Shown here: positions 50,921-61,419 of the stretch, piece after piece
Position numbering within the stretch: the first letter of the stretch is position 1
Layout: each line of letters starts with the position of its first letter
Assembly (NCBI RefSeq): GCF_040199715.1
Contig: NZ_JBEFNA010000001.1
Span: forward strand, 1 to 64,000
Reading direction: 5' to 3'
From: Fusobacterium sp. SYSU M8D902
GTDB lineage: Bacteria; Fusobacteriota; Fusobacteriia; Fusobacteriales; Fusobacteriaceae
DNA: 64,000 nt
Program-made: the position numbers and the translations under genes
The notes under the pieces: generated by a model
The model's database searches: none
What the model was told of the DNA's origin: nothing
What the model saw: only the letters and a program-made list of their open reading frames with translations

Positions 50921-52000
50921 TTAGCTTAACATAAAAGCTAATTTTAACTTAGCAAAATCCTCATAATTTCTCATATCTAAATCTATTTTTTCCTTCAATC
51001 TATTCAACTTATATTGAAGAGTATTCGTATGTATGAAGAGTTCCTTAGAGATTTTATTCAATGAACCATTATATTTTTCATAAAAATACAGTATCTCTCT
51101 ATACTCAACTATCTCTTTTTGAGAGAGATTTCCCAAAATCTTTTTTATATAGATTTTTTTAGTTTTCAGATCTATATTTTTTACTATCAACTCTATATCT
51201 AGATCCTCGTAAAAAACCTCTCTTTTCTTACTTTTACTCCCCCATTCAAGGGCATTTATAGCCTCTTCATAGGATTCCCTTATCCTTCCAAACTCTGTCT
51301 TTATCTCTCCAATTCCCATATTGATATCTCTTTTTTTATCAATTTTTTCAATAAACTCCTCTACTCCTTGACGATTTTTTTCAAAAATCAATATGCACAC
51401 AGTACTCTGTTTAAACATTATATATCCAGATTTTTTCTTTACTGCTATTTTTAGTTCCTTATAAATATTCTTAATAGTATTCAACTCATATTTACCATTT
51501 AACTTACAGACAATTATGCTGTAATATCTTCTTTTTTCTATATCTTCTACATACTCTGAAAATATAATGGGATTTTCCAACATTAAATCTTGAGATATTA
51601 GACTTTCTAAAAAAAGTTGCTCTTTCTCATTTTCCTCTTCCTCTTTCTTGCTTAGATAAGCTTCTTTTATCAAAATTTCAGACATTCTCTTTATTATCTT
51701 ACCATACCTCTCTACCTCTTTTGTCTCCCCTGATATCCCTATCACTCCTATAATGTCATCATTGAATTTTACTGGTAAGTTTATCCCTTTTTTAGCTCCA
51801 ACATACTCTCCATCTCTATTTATTCTGACTATACTCCCTCTCTTGATTACCTCCTTTCCACCTTCGTGGTAGGTATTCACCCTTTTTTCATCAGTACTAG
51901 CCACTATTATCCCCTCTGAATTGATAAAATTCAGATCTTTTTCTATAATTTTTTTCATCTCTTTAACTATGCTTTCTGCCAACTCTTTTGCTATCTCCAT
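50921..52000 (-). CDS. CdaR-like sugar-diacid regulator
   Basis: A 359-residue regulator. The N-terminal sugar-diacid recognition domain (about 1-130) has FINSEGIIVASTDEKRVNTY and GINLPVKFNDDIIGVIGISG; the C-terminal PucR-type helix-turn-helix reads LNKISKELFIHTNTLQYKLN. CdaR proteins activate genes for glucarate, galactarate or glycerate use. It lies 140 bases upstream of the GntP gene, in the same direction, and probably activates that operon. Confidence 0.93.
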   Translation of the reverse strand: MEIAKELAESIVKEMKKIIEKDLNFINSEGIIVASTDEKRVNTYHEGGKEVIKRGSIVRINRDGEYVGAKKGINLPVKFNDDIIGVIGISGETKEVERYGKIIKRMSEILIKEAYLSKKEEEENEKEQLFLESLISQDLMLENPIIFSEYVEDIEKRRYYSIIVCKLNGKYELNTIKNIYKELKIAVKKKSGYIMFKQSTVCILIFEKNRQGVEEFIEKIDKKRDINMGIGEIKTEFGRIRESYEEAINALEWGSKSKKREVFYEDLDIELIVKNIDLKTKKIYIKKILGNLSQKEIVEYREILYFYEKYNGSLNKISKELFIHTNTLQYKLNRLKEKIDLDMRNYEDFAKLKLAFMLS

Positions 52001-52032
52001 ACAATCACACTCCCCTAAATTTCCTCATACTA

Positions 52033-52067
52033 AAAATACTAAAGAGAGATTATCCCTTTAGTATTTT
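52033..52067 (-). terminator. Terminator after gmhA
   Basis: AAAATACTAAAG (52033-52044) and CTTTAGTATTTT (52056-52067) form a perfect 12-bp stem between gmhA and the CdaR-like gene, with T residues following on the minus strand. Confidence 0.8.
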
Positions 52068-52091
52068 AATTTTTGTAATATTTTAAAATTT

Positions 52092-52667
52092 CTAGTAGTT
52101 TTCAGGAAACATAATTCTTTCTACACCCTCTATAATTATATGTAGTATCATCATGTGTATCTCCTGTACTCTATCAGATGTTTTCCCTGGAATTACAAAC
52201 TCATAGTCACACATTCCCTTAAGTTTTCCTCCATCTTTTCCAAGTAGAACACAAGTTTTCATTCCCATTTTTTTAGCGACTTCAACTGCTTTTATCACAT
52301 TTGGTGAGTTTCCACTAGTAGAGATACCAAAAAACATATCCCCCTCTTTTCCATAAGCTTCTACACCTCTAGAAAAGATATGATCAAACCCATAGTCATT
52401 TCCCACACATGTGATGTGTGAAGAATCTGAAATAGCTATTGCTGGTAATGCTCTTCTATCTCCTCTAAATCTACCTGTAAACTCCTCTGCAAAATGTAAG
52501 GCATCACAGTTACTTCCACCATTTCCACAGATCAATACTTTATTCCCTTTCTGAAAAACATCAGCTAATTCCTTAGCCACTTTTTCAGTCTCTCTTCTCT
52601 CCTCTTCCTCTTTTATAAAATTTTCTAATAGAGAAAGTTCAGTTTTATATGATTCTAACAAGTTCAT
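52092..52667 (-). CDS. gmhA: Phosphoheptose isomerase (SIS domain)
   Basis: A 191-residue SIS-domain enzyme matching GmhA in length. Seen are VLICGNGGSNCDALHFAEEF, FTGRFRGDRRALPAIAI, FGISTSGNSPNVIKAVEVAK and the C-terminal DRVQEIHMMILHIIIEGVE with the metal-binding Glu and His. It turns sedoheptulose 7-phosphate into D-glycero-D-manno-heptose 7-phosphate for the lipopolysaccharide core, which implies an LPS-bearing outer membrane. It follows the LysR gene by 9 bases. Confidence 0.93.
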   Translation of the reverse strand: MNLLESYKTELSLLENFIKEEEERRETEKVAKELADVFQKGNKVLICGNGGSNCDALHFAEEFTGRFRGDRRALPAIAISDSSHITCVGNDYGFDHIFSRGVEAYGKEGDMFFGISTSGNSPNVIKAVEVAKKMGMKTCVLLGKDGGKLKGMCDYEFVIPGKTSDRVQEIHMMILHIIIEGVERIMFPENY

Positions 52668-52676
52668 AAAAACCTC

Positions 52677-53549
52677 CTAATACTGAATTTTATAGTCTTG
52701 TATAAAATTAATAAACTTAATTATTTGTATCAAGCTCTTCTTATCCTTAGTGATAACTGCCTGATATCCATCTTTTACATCATTAACTTTGTATATTACT
52801 TTAAATTCACCTTTTTCTATCTCTTTATGTACTGAATAATAAGGTAATATTACATTTCCTATCTCTTCTCTTACCATTCCCTTGATAACTTCAAGACTTC
52901 CATTTATATTTATTTTTGAGTTAAAAGTAATTCTATATTTATCCTCAATAGCTGCTATTGCTTCATTATTGTTAGGTATGTTTCTTCTTGTTATAAGAGG
53001 ATCTTTTGCTACACTTTCCATACTGTGATACTCTTTTGTACTGACTAAAACATATGGCATTCTTTCAATAGTTATAACCTCTAAATTTGGGTCATTGATA
53101 TGCTCCTCGTCTATAATAAGTATATCTAAATCTCCCTCTTTTAAAAGTTTCAACAACCAGTTTTTATCTCCAATTGTTATCTCATACTCAATCTCTTCAT
53201 GTGCTTTTGAAAAGCCCTTCATCAATCTTGGAATAAGGGGTTCACCTATCACTGAAGTTGCTCCAATAGATATTTTCGCTCTATCCAAATCTATAATTCT
53301 AGATATCTCTTTTTCAGCTCTTTTTACCTTTTCGAAAATATCCTCAGCCATCTTATATAGAGCTTCACCTGTATAAGTTAATTTTATTTTTTTCGAGCTT
53401 CTATCAAATAACTTTGCATTCAATATCTCTTCAAATTTTTTAACTTGAATAGAAACAGCTGATTGATTTATGTAAAGTTTACTTGCAGCTTTTGTAAAAC
53501 TTTTCTCCTTAGCCACCTCATAAAATATTTTTAAGTAATGTAAATCCAA
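52677..53549 (-). CDS. LysR-family transcriptional regulator
   Basis: A 290-residue regulator. The N-terminal LysR helix-turn-helix is LDLHYLKIFYEVAKEKSFTKAA and LYINQSAVSIQVKKFEEIL; the rest is a type-2 periplasmic-binding-like effector domain. The TTG at 53547-53549 gives the standard LDLHYLK start and is 9 bases after AGGGAG; in-frame codons nearer the site are too close to use. It shares an operon with gmhA, which is unusual for a LysR gene; the target is unknown. Confidence 0.9.
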   Translation of the reverse strand: MDLHYLKIFYEVAKEKSFTKAASKLYINQSAVSIQVKKFEEILNAKLFDRSSKKIKLTYTGEALYKMAEDIFEKVKRAEKEISRIIDLDRAKISIGATSVIGEPLIPRLMKGFSKAHEEIEYEITIGDKNWLLKLLKEGDLDILIIDEEHINDPNLEVITIERMPYVLVSTKEYHSMESVAKDPLITRRNIPNNNEAIAAIEDKYRITFNSKININGSLEVIKGMVREEIGNVILPYYSVHKEIEKGEFKVIYKVNDVKDGYQAVITKDKKSLIQIIKFINFIQDYKIQY

Positions 53550-53676
53550 GCCCACCAACTCCCTAAAATTATATATACAATCAATATGATCATATGTTTA
53601 TTTTATCATAAAATCTCTTTAAAGTATAATGTTTTATTAAATTTTTATATTTTATTTTGCAGTTGCTATAAATTTA

Positions 53677-54459
53677 TTATATCATTTCAAAATGTTTTAA
53701 AGCCTTATAAACTCCATCTTCATCTACACTACTTGTAACATAGTCAGCTATCTCTTTTACATCTTCATTGGCATTTCCCATAGCCACTCCTATCCCAGCA
53801 GTCAAAAGCATAGTTTTATCATTTCCACCATCGCCAAAAGCCATTATTTCATCTTTTTTGTACCCATAATACTCCATTATCTTTTCAATTGCTACGTGTT
53901 TTCCACCACCAGCTGGAATTACATCTATAAATACAGGACTCCATCTAGTTGCTTCACAATTAGGGAGTACCTCCATCAACTTATCTTGAAAATCCACTGG
54001 TATATATGGATTTAGCTGAAATATCTTCCCTACCTTAGCTCTAGCTATATCATCTAATGGTGGAAGTGGTACATTCACTATCTTTAAGAGATTTTCTACA
54101 GTTTCATCTATATAGTTCATATATGTCTCCTTGTCCTCTACAAAGGCACAAGGGAAATTATTTGTCTCCATAAATTCTAAAAGCGAGTGTATATCCTCAG
54201 AGCAGATATTTTTTTCATAGATTACCTCTTTTTCCTTGGTAAAACAATACTGCCCATTCAAAGTTACAAATCCATCAAACTCAATCTCTTTTACATTATT
54301 CCCCTCACTAAGTATTGAAGGGTGTCTTCCTGTTGCTACAAATACTTTTATTCCTTTTGCTTGTAACTCTTTTATTGAATTCAAAGTACTTTCAGGGACT
54401 CTATGTGTTTCAAAACTTACCAATGTTCCATCTATATCAAAAAATACTGCTTTTATCAT
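53677..54459 (-). CDS. Cof-type HAD phosphatase
   Basis: A 260-residue HAD hydrolase of the Cof subgroup (type IIB cap). Motifs in order: VFFDIDGTLVSF (nucleophile Asp), VFVATGRHP, and the metal-binding MAFGDGGNDKTMLLTAGIGV near residue 210, followed by AMGNANEDVKEIADYVT. These enzymes dephosphorylate sugar phosphates, flavins or similar. The ATG at 54459 follows AGGAG; a longer open frame upstream runs into the valS terminator. Confidence 0.92.
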   Translation of the reverse strand: MIKAVFFDIDGTLVSFETHRVPESTLNSIKELQAKGIKVFVATGRHPSILSEGNNVKEIEFDGFVTLNGQYCFTKEKEVIYEKNICSEDIHSLLEFMETNNFPCAFVEDKETYMNYIDETVENLLKIVNVPLPPLDDIARAKVGKIFQLNPYIPVDFQDKLMEVLPNCEATRWSPVFIDVIPAGGGKHVAIEKIMEYYGYKKDEIMAFGDGGNDKTMLLTAGIGVAMGNANEDVKEIADYVTSSVDEDGVYKALKHFEMI

Positions 54460-54483
54460 AAATTCACTCCTAACTATTAAAAA

Positions 54484-54513
54484 TTGAGAGTGACTCAAAA
54501 GCCACTCTCCAAT
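54484..54513 (-). terminator. Terminator of valS
   Basis: GAGAGTG (54486-54492) pairs with CACTCTC (54503-54509), extended by ATT/AAT, with a T run following on the minus strand. It lies just after the valS stop. Confidence 0.75.
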
Positions 54514-54560
54514 CCTAAAACTATTATAATTTTATTAAAACCTTTTAGCTTTCCTATTTA

Positions 54561-57221
54561 TTATTGAAAGTTCTTTAAGTTTTCAGTTAATTTATCCATC
54601 TTATCTTGATACTCTTTCTGGATTCTTCTCTCTCTCTCTAAAATGTGAGCAGGTGCTTTTGATGTAAATCTCTCATCAGCAAGTTTATTATTTACCTTAT
54701 CTAGATCTTTTTGAACTTTTTCTATCTGTTCTTTTATCTTCTTAACCTCAGCCTCTACATTTAATAATCCTGTAAGTATCATATATACTTCTGAATTTCC
54801 TGTTACTCTAAATCCACTCTGATCAGGTTTAGCTACATCTTTTCCATAAGTCATCTCTTCTATTTTAGCTAATTTAGTTATAAATAGATAGTTATTTTCT
54901 AAAGTTTTTAACTCATTCTCATCAGAAGTTTTAATTACAACCTTAACCTCTTTAGCTGGAGATATTCCCATCTCTGCTTTTATATTTCTAAGTGATGAGA
55001 TCACTCCTTGAATATATTTAAATGAGTTTACAACTTCTGGTTTTATTTGAGCTTCATCTACAACTGGGAATCCCTCAAGCATAATAGTCTCTCCTGAAAC
55101 TTTTATCTTTTGCCAAATCTCCTCAGTTATAAATGGCATAAATGGATGTAATAGTTTTAATCCTGATTCTAGTACTGTCCATAAAACATATTGAGCTGTT
55201 AATTTTGATTGTTTTCCTGACTCCTCATTGTTGTATAGTCTTACTTTTGCAAGCTCTACATACCAGTCACAGAAATCTCCTCTCAAGAACTCATATACAG
55301 CTTTAGCTGCATCATCTAATTGGAATTTTTCAAGGTTTGTATGAACCTCTTTAGTAGTTTCATTTAATCTTGAGAATATCCACTCATCAACAAGTTCAAA
55401 TTTTAACTCCTCTTTATTTACAGATTTTACATCAAATCCTTCTAGATTCATTATAACGAATCTTGCTACGTTCCATATCTTATTAGCAAAGTTTCTTCCC
55501 ATCTCTAATAATTTTTCAGAGAAGTAAACATCTTGCCCTTGTGAAGTATTGTATAGCATTGAGAATCTTATTGCATCTGCTCCATACTCATCTATTAGAT
55601 TTAATGGATCTGGTGAGTTTCCTAAAGATTTCGACATCTTTCTTCCAATCTCATCTCTTACTATTCCATGGAAGAATACATTTTTAAATGGTATCTCTTC
55701 CATCTCATATAGACCAAACATTATCATTCTAGCTACCCAGAAGAATATTATATCTGCTCCTGTTACTAGAGTTGAAGTTGGATAGAATGTATCTAACTCT
55801 TTAGTTTTTTCTGGCCAACCCATAGTTGAGAAAGGCCATAGTGCAGATGAGAACCAAGTATCTAATACATCTCCCTCCTGAACTAGCTCTACAGCTTTTC
55901 CATAGTGAGCTTTTGCTTGTTCATGAGCTTCCTCTTCTGACATAGCTACGAACATGTGATTGTCTGGACCATACCAAGCTGGTATTCTGTGTCCCCACCA
56001 TAACTGTCTAGAGATGCACCAGTCTCTTATATTTTCTAACCAGTTGAAATAAATTTTTTCCATTCTTTTTGGAATAATTTTTATCTCTCCATTTCTTACT
56101 ACTTCAAGAGCTTTTTTAGCTAATGGTTCCATCTTTACAAACCATTGTTTTGAAACTCTTGGTTCAACTACAGTAGAGCATCTATAGCAGTGTCCTACAT
56201 TGTGCTTTAAGCTCTCTATTTTTACTAATACTCCGCTCTCTTCTAGCTCTTTAACTATTACTTTTCTAGCTTCAAATCTGTCCATTCCAGCATATTTAGG
56301 ATAATCATCAACAATATTTCCCTCTGGAGTTAACATATTTATTATTGGTAGATCATATTTTTTACCTAAATTAAAGTCATTAGGATCGTGTGCTGGAGTT
56401 ATTTTTAAAGCTCCTGTTCCAAACTCCATCTCTACATACTCATCTGCTATTACAGGAATCTCTCTACCAACTAATGGAAGTATTAATTTTTTACCTACAA
56501 GATGCTTATATCTCTCATCTTCTGGGTGTACAGCAACAGCTACGTCAGCAAGCATAGTTTCTGGTCTTGATGTTGCAATAATTATATACTCATCAGAATC
56601 CTTTACTGGATATTTTAAATGCCATAGATTTCCATCTTTTTCTGAGTGCTCCACTTCGTCATCTGCTAGAGCAGTTCCACATCTAGGACACCAGTTTACC
56701 ATATATTCACCTTGATAGATCAATCCATCATTATATAGGTCTACAAATATCTTTCTAACTGCTTTTGAAAGTCCCTCATCCATTGTGAATCTCTCTCTAT
56801 CCCAGTCAAGTGATGCTCCTATTTTTCTAAGTTGGTTAGTTATTATTCCACCATACTTCTCTTTCCACTTCCAAGTTTCCTCTAAGAATTTCTCTCTTCC
56901 TAAATCCTCTTTTTTTATACCTTGCTCCGCTAACATTCTCTCTACTTTATTTTGAGTAGCAATTCCAGCATGGTCACACCCTGGTACCCAAAGAGTATTT
57001 AATCCACACATTCTCTTATATCTTACTAGTGTATCTTGTATAGAGTTATCTAATATATGTCCCATATGAAGTATTCCTGTTACATTTGGAGGTGGTATAA
57101 CTATTGAATAGCTATCTTTTCCTTCTTCCATTTTTCCAGCAAAATACTTGGAATCTTCCCATATTTTGTACCACTTAGACTCTATTTCCCTAGGGGAATA
57201 TGTCTTATTTAACTCTTCCAT
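54561..57221 (-). CDS. valS: Valyl-tRNA synthetase
   Basis: An 886-residue class I synthetase. The HIGH-type motif lies in PPPNVTGILHMGHILDNS near residue 45 and the KMSKS loop in GRKMSKSLGNSPDPLNLIDE near residue 530; the ValRS coiled-coil closes the C-terminus (VKKIKEQIEKVQKDLDKVNN). It charges tRNA(Val) and edits threonine in the inserted CP1 domain (ATSRPETMLADVAVAVHPED). It follows engB with no spacer bases. Confidence 0.98.
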   Translation of the reverse strand: MEELNKTYSPREIESKWYKIWEDSKYFAGKMEEGKDSYSIVIPPPNVTGILHMGHILDNSIQDTLVRYKRMCGLNTLWVPGCDHAGIATQNKVERMLAEQGIKKEDLGREKFLEETWKWKEKYGGIITNQLRKIGASLDWDRERFTMDEGLSKAVRKIFVDLYNDGLIYQGEYMVNWCPRCGTALADDEVEHSEKDGNLWHLKYPVKDSDEYIIIATSRPETMLADVAVAVHPEDERYKHLVGKKLILPLVGREIPVIADEYVEMEFGTGALKITPAHDPNDFNLGKKYDLPIINMLTPEGNIVDDYPKYAGMDRFEARKVIVKELEESGVLVKIESLKHNVGHCYRCSTVVEPRVSKQWFVKMEPLAKKALEVVRNGEIKIIPKRMEKIYFNWLENIRDWCISRQLWWGHRIPAWYGPDNHMFVAMSEEEAHEQAKAHYGKAVELVQEGDVLDTWFSSALWPFSTMGWPEKTKELDTFYPTSTLVTGADIIFFWVARMIMFGLYEMEEIPFKNVFFHGIVRDEIGRKMSKSLGNSPDPLNLIDEYGADAIRFSMLYNTSQGQDVYFSEKLLEMGRNFANKIWNVARFVIMNLEGFDVKSVNKEELKFELVDEWIFSRLNETTKEVHTNLEKFQLDDAAKAVYEFLRGDFCDWYVELAKVRLYNNEESGKQSKLTAQYVLWTVLESGLKLLHPFMPFITEEIWQKIKVSGETIMLEGFPVVDEAQIKPEVVNSFKYIQGVISSLRNIKAEMGISPAKEVKVVIKTSDENELKTLENNYLFITKLAKIEEMTYGKDVAKPDQSGFRVTGNSEVYMILTGLLNVEAEVKKIKEQIEKVQKDLDKVNNKLADERFTSKAPAHILERERRIQKEYQDKMDKLTENLKNFQ

Positions 57222-57827
57222 TTACTCCTCCTCTTCTATTTCCTCTTTATTTAAAAGAGACTCTATATAATTTAAAATATCTTCTTTTCCAGTGTCATTA
57301 AGTGAAGAGTGATAAAAAACATCATCATTATGAAACTCGATTTTCTTTTTTATATCCTTTAAACACTTAAATTTCTCGTTATTTGAAACTTTATCTATCT
57401 TTGTAAAGATTATTTTGAATGGTATATCATGGTGATCTAGCCATACAAGCATCTCAATATCCTCTTCACTCGGTACTCTTCTGATATCTAGTAGAACGAA
57501 TACAAGTTTTTTACGATTACTTGCTACGTATCTCTCCATTGTTTTTCCCCATTCAGCTTTCATCTCTTTAGGTACTTTTGCAAAACCATATCCAGGTAGG
57601 TCAACTATATAGAACTCATTATTTACTTTAAAATAGTTTATAAGTTGTGTTCTTCCTGGTGTTTTACTTGTTTTTGCCAACTTTTTTCTTCCTGTTATAC
57701 TATTTATAAGAGAAGATTTTCCAACATTAGAACGTCCTACAAAGGCAAATTCCATATTATTTAATTCTGCTGGATAATCTTTTTCATAAACTGCAGATTT
57801 TACAAATTCAGCCTGTTTTATCTTCAT
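57222..57827 (-). CDS. engB: Ribosome biogenesis GTPase YsxC/YihA
   Basis: A 201-residue GTPase. G1 is FVGRSNVGKSSLINSITGRK, G3 DLPGYGFAKVPKEM and G4 TKIDKVSNNE. It helps assemble the 50S subunit. The start at 57827 follows GAGG by five bases; a GTG six codons upstream lies in the site itself. The lon-engB-valS order is common in related genomes. Confidence 0.95.
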   Translation of the reverse strand: MKIKQAEFVKSAVYEKDYPAELNNMEFAFVGRSNVGKSSLINSITGRKKLAKTSKTPGRTQLINYFKVNNEFYIVDLPGYGFAKVPKEMKAEWGKTMERYVASNRKKLVFVLLDIRRVPSEEDIEMLVWLDHHDIPFKIIFTKIDKVSNNEKFKCLKDIKKKIEFHNDDVFYHSSLNDTGKEDILNYIESLLNKEEIEEEE

Positions 57828-57844
57828 AATTACCTCACCTATCA

Positions 57845-60151
57845 CTATTCAGCAAAAACTAGCTTCTCTACATCTTCATAAGTAGTAGCAAAATGTATCT
57901 TCATCTCTTTTGCTATCTCTGCTGGGATCTCATCTTTATCTATTCTATTATCTTCTGGTAAAATTACCTCTCTAATTCCAGCTCTGTGTGCTCCTATTAC
58001 CTTCTCTTTTACTCCACCTATTGCTAAAACTTCACCAGTTATTGTTATCTCTCCAGTCATTGCTATATCCTGTCTAATTTTTCTACCTGTTAATACAGAG
58101 ATTATAGCAGAAGTTATTGTTATTCCAGCAGAAGGTCCATCTTTTGGTGTTGCTCCCTCTGGGAAGTGTAAATGTATTCCTCTTTTCTCAAAGAAATCCT
58201 CTTGTTTAGGTTTATATTTATCAATATTAGCTTTTACAAATGTATAAGCAACTTGTGCAGATTCCTTCATTACATTTCCCAATGTTCCAGTTAGAGAGAT
58301 CTCTCCCTTTCCTGGTATAGATACACCTTGAACTTCAAGAGTTACTCCTCCTACTGATGTCCAAGCCAATCCATTTACAACTCCTAATTTAGGTGTTTTT
58401 TCCTTCTGTTTCTCTGGTCTAAATTTAGGTTTACCTAAATATTTTTCCAATGTATTAGTTCTTACAACAATTTTTTTCTTGTTCTCTTCTACTACTTCTC
58501 TTGCTGCTTTTCTGCATAGAGTTATTATCTCTCTCTTTAGATTTCTCACTCCAGCTTCTCTAGTATACTCATCAATTATCTTCAAGATTACATTATCTGA
58601 CAGCGTAAGCTCTATATTTTTCAAACCACTTTCCTCTTTAGCCTGTTTTACTAGATATTTTTGAGCTATGTGTAATTTCTCAAACTCTGTATATGAAGAG
58701 ATATTTACTATCTCCATTCTATCTCTTAATGGAGCTGATATAGTTCTTAGATCATTTGCTGTGGCTACAAAGAATACCTTTGATAGATCAAAAGGCATAT
58801 CTATGTAGTGATCTTCAAAATGGCTATTTTGCTCTGGATCTAATACCTCTAACATTGCTGAGGCTGGATCTCCTTTATAGTCATTTGACATCTTATCTAT
58901 CTCATCTAATAGTATTACTGGATTTTTTGTACCAGCTTCTTTTATCGCCTTTATTAATTTACCTGGCATAGATCCTATATAAGTTCTTCTATGTCCTCTT
59001 ATCTCAGCTTCATCTCTTACTCCACCTAGAGATACTCTCACGAATTTTCTTCCCATTGCATCTGCTATTGATTTTACTAGAGATGTTTTTCCTATTCCAG
59101 GAGGTCCTGCTAAGCATAGTATACTTCCCTTCATATTAGGATTCAATTTTTTTACTGCTAAAAAGTCCAATACCTTGTTCTTAGCATCTTTTAAACCATA
59201 GTGATCTCTCTCTAAAATCTCACTTGCTTTCTTTAAATCAACTATATCTTTAGTTGATTTTTCCCAAGGTAACTCTATAACTGTCTCAATATAATTTCTT
59301 GAAACTGTTGCTTCTGCTGAAAAAGGAGGCATTTTAGCTAATTTTTTCATTTCACTATCAATTTTACCTTTTACATCTTTTGGAAGTTTTGCTTTCTTTA
59401 CTTTTTCAACTAATTCAAGCATATCATCATCTTGTGAATAATCTCCCAATTCCTCTTTCATAGCATTTATTTTCTCTTTTATAAAGTAATTTTTTTGAGC
59501 TTCATTCATCTTAGCTTTTACTTTATCATCAATCTTTTTCTCTAATGAAACTATCTCCATTTCAGAAGTTAAAAGCTCTAGTATCTTAATTCCTCTTTCA
59601 GTTACATCTAAAACTTCTAGTAGCTCCTGTTTTTTCTCACTCTTTAATGGAAGGTTTGCTGCAATTATATCTAAAGCACTATTTATATTTTTTATACCTT
59701 TTAAGTTTACCAATAGTTCTGATGAAACTTTTCCAGTAAGTCCTATATATTTTTCAAATAGTCCCAATACCTTTCTATATACTGCTTCAGCCTCTTTTGT
59801 AGCTCCATTTACACACTTTAATACCTTGTATTCAGCCTTATAAATGTCCTCTTCAACTGTAGTAGAATTTATCTCTACTCTCTCTTCTGCCTCTACTAAG
59901 ACCTTTATATTATTATTTGGCATCTTAACTATCTGTAGTATATTAGCCACAACACCAATTTTATATATGTCTTTCTCTAAATTTGGCTCCTCTTTTGTTG
60001 GATCCTTTTGCATTCCAAGTACTAATTTACTCTTGCTACTTACAGCAACTTCAAGTGTACTTATACTCTTTACCCTACCTACATAAAGAGGGGTTACTAT
60101 CCCTGGGAAAACTATTAAATCCCTAGTAGGTAAGAACAATGTTTTACTCAT
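57845..60151 (-). CDS. lon: ATP-dependent protease Lon
   Basis: A 768-residue Lon. The N-terminal substrate domain starts LFLPTRDLIVFPGIVTPLYV; the AAA+ Walker A GPPGIGKTSL is near residue 350 with Walker B VILLDEIDKM; the C-terminal serine peptidase has the catalytic Ser in PKDGPSAGITI near residue 672 and the Lys in GGVKEKVIGAHRAGI about 43 residues later. It degrades damaged and regulatory proteins in the cytoplasm. It sits between clpX and engB in one co-directional run. Confidence 0.98.
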   Translation of the reverse strand: MSKTLFLPTRDLIVFPGIVTPLYVGRVKSISTLEVAVSSKSKLVLGMQKDPTKEEPNLEKDIYKIGVVANILQIVKMPNNNIKVLVEAEERVEINSTTVEEDIYKAEYKVLKCVNGATKEAEAVYRKVLGLFEKYIGLTGKVSSELLVNLKGIKNINSALDIIAANLPLKSEKKQELLEVLDVTERGIKILELLTSEMEIVSLEKKIDDKVKAKMNEAQKNYFIKEKINAMKEELGDYSQDDDMLELVEKVKKAKLPKDVKGKIDSEMKKLAKMPPFSAEATVSRNYIETVIELPWEKSTKDIVDLKKASEILERDHYGLKDAKNKVLDFLAVKKLNPNMKGSILCLAGPPGIGKTSLVKSIADAMGRKFVRVSLGGVRDEAEIRGHRRTYIGSMPGKLIKAIKEAGTKNPVILLDEIDKMSNDYKGDPASAMLEVLDPEQNSHFEDHYIDMPFDLSKVFFVATANDLRTISAPLRDRMEIVNISSYTEFEKLHIAQKYLVKQAKEESGLKNIELTLSDNVILKIIDEYTREAGVRNLKREIITLCRKAAREVVEENKKKIVVRTNTLEKYLGKPKFRPEKQKEKTPKLGVVNGLAWTSVGGVTLEVQGVSIPGKGEISLTGTLGNVMKESAQVAYTFVKANIDKYKPKQEDFFEKRGIHLHFPEGATPKDGPSAGITITSAIISVLTGRKIRQDIAMTGEITITGEVLAIGGVKEKVIGAHRAGIREVILPEDNRIDKDEIPAEIAKEMKIHFATTYEDVEKLVFAE

Positions 60152-60169
60152 TAGTCATCCCTCCGTTTT

Positions 60170-61405
60170 TTACTTTTCTATTATAGCTTTAGTTGAATCA
60201 AGAATTGCATCTTCACCGATTATTACTTTTGAAATATTATCATCTGAAGGTACTTCATACATAAGTTCTAACATTGTTTGCTCTATAATAGCTCTCAATC
60301 CTCTTGCACCTATTCTTCTCTCTAAAGCTAACTGTGCTATTCTTTTTAATGCTTCTGGAGTGAACTCTAACTCTACCCCTTCAAGATCAAAAAGTTTTTT
60401 ATACTGCTTAACTATTGCATTTTTAGGTTCTGTTAATATCTTTATTAAAGCATTTTCATCTAAGTCTTTAAGAGTTGTTATTATTGGTAATCTTCCTACA
60501 AGTTCAGGTATGATTCCCTGTTTTACTAAATCTTCTGGTAAAACTTTAGCAAATACCTCTCCAACTCTCTCCTCTTTCTCTTTTGAAATATCAGCTCCAA
60601 AACCAATTACTTTTTTATTCGTTCTAGATTTTATAACTTTTTCCAATCCTTCAAAAGCTCCACCTACAATAAATAATATATTACTTGTATCTATCTCTAT
60701 TAGCTCTTGATTTGGATGTTTTCTTCCACCTTGAGGTGGAACTTGAGATCTTGTCCCTTCGATTATTTTTAGAAGAGATTGTTGAACTCCCTCTCCTGAG
60801 ACATCTCTTGTTATTGAAACATTTTCAGATTTTCTTGCAATCTTATCTATCTCATCTATATATATAATTCCTCTCTCTGCTGCCTCTACATCATAATCAG
60901 CTGCTTGTAGTAGTCTAACTAAAACATTTTCAACGTCATCTCCTACATATCCAGCCTCTGTAAGTGTTGTCGCATCAGCTATTGCAAAAGGAACTTTTAA
61001 ACTTCTTGCAAGTGTCTGTGCAAGAAGAGTTTTTCCCGATCCAGTAGGACCTATCAATAGTACATTTGATTTTTGTAACTCTACACTATTCTCATCAGAT
61101 CTTTCCACATTATCTAAAATTCTCTTATAGTGGTTGTATACTGCAACTGCAAGAATTTTTTTTGTCTCGTCCTGTCCTATTACATACTCGTCCAATTTCT
61201 CTTTTATCTCTTTTGGTGTAAGTAATGTTTCCTCTAACAACTCTTCTGGCATTGCTGTCTTTATATGCTCTTTTGAAAGTTCTAAAATATCTGAACAACT
61301 CTCAATACATCTATCACATATAAGTGCTCCATCTATTCCACTAAATAATTTTGATACTTCATCTTCAGTGCTTCCGCAGAAAGAACATCTAGCTTTTTTA
61401 CTCAT
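60170..61405 (-). CDS. clpX: Clp protease ATP-binding subunit ClpX
   Basis: A 411-residue AAA+ unfoldase. The zinc-binding cysteines are Cys7, Cys10, Cys30 and Cys33; Walker A is [10 protein letters not shown] near residue 120, Walker [12 protein letters not shown] near 185, and the ClpP-binding IGF-type loop appears as VIGFGADIS near 270. It recognises tagged proteins and threads them into ClpP, whose gene is 14 bases upstream. Confidence 0.98.
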   Translation of the reverse strand: MSKKARCSFCGSTEDEVSKLFSGIDGALICDRCIESCSDILELSKEHIKTAMPEELLEETLLTPKEIKEKLDEYVIGQDETKKILAVAVYNHYKRILDNVERSDENSVELQKSNVLLIGPTGSGKTLLAQTLARSLKVPFAIADATTLTEAGYVGDDVENVLVRLLQAADYDVEAAERGIIYIDEIDKIARKSENVSITRDVSGEGVQQSLLKIIEGTRSQVPPQGGRKHPNQELIEIDTSNILFIVGGAFEGLEKVIKSRTNKKVIGFGADISKEKEERVGEVFAKVLPEDLVKQGIIPELVGRLPIITTLKDLDENALIKILTEPKNAIVKQYKKLFDLEGVELEFTPEALKRIAQLALERRIGARGLRAIIEQTMLELMYEVPSDDNISKVIIGEDAILDSTKAIIEK

Positions 61406-61419
61406 CTCTCTTCTCCTTT

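Noticed and set aside
60360-60710. 116-residue plus-strand frame opposite clpX
   Set aside because: Antisense shadow of a well-conserved gene; no initiation signal or recognisable domain.
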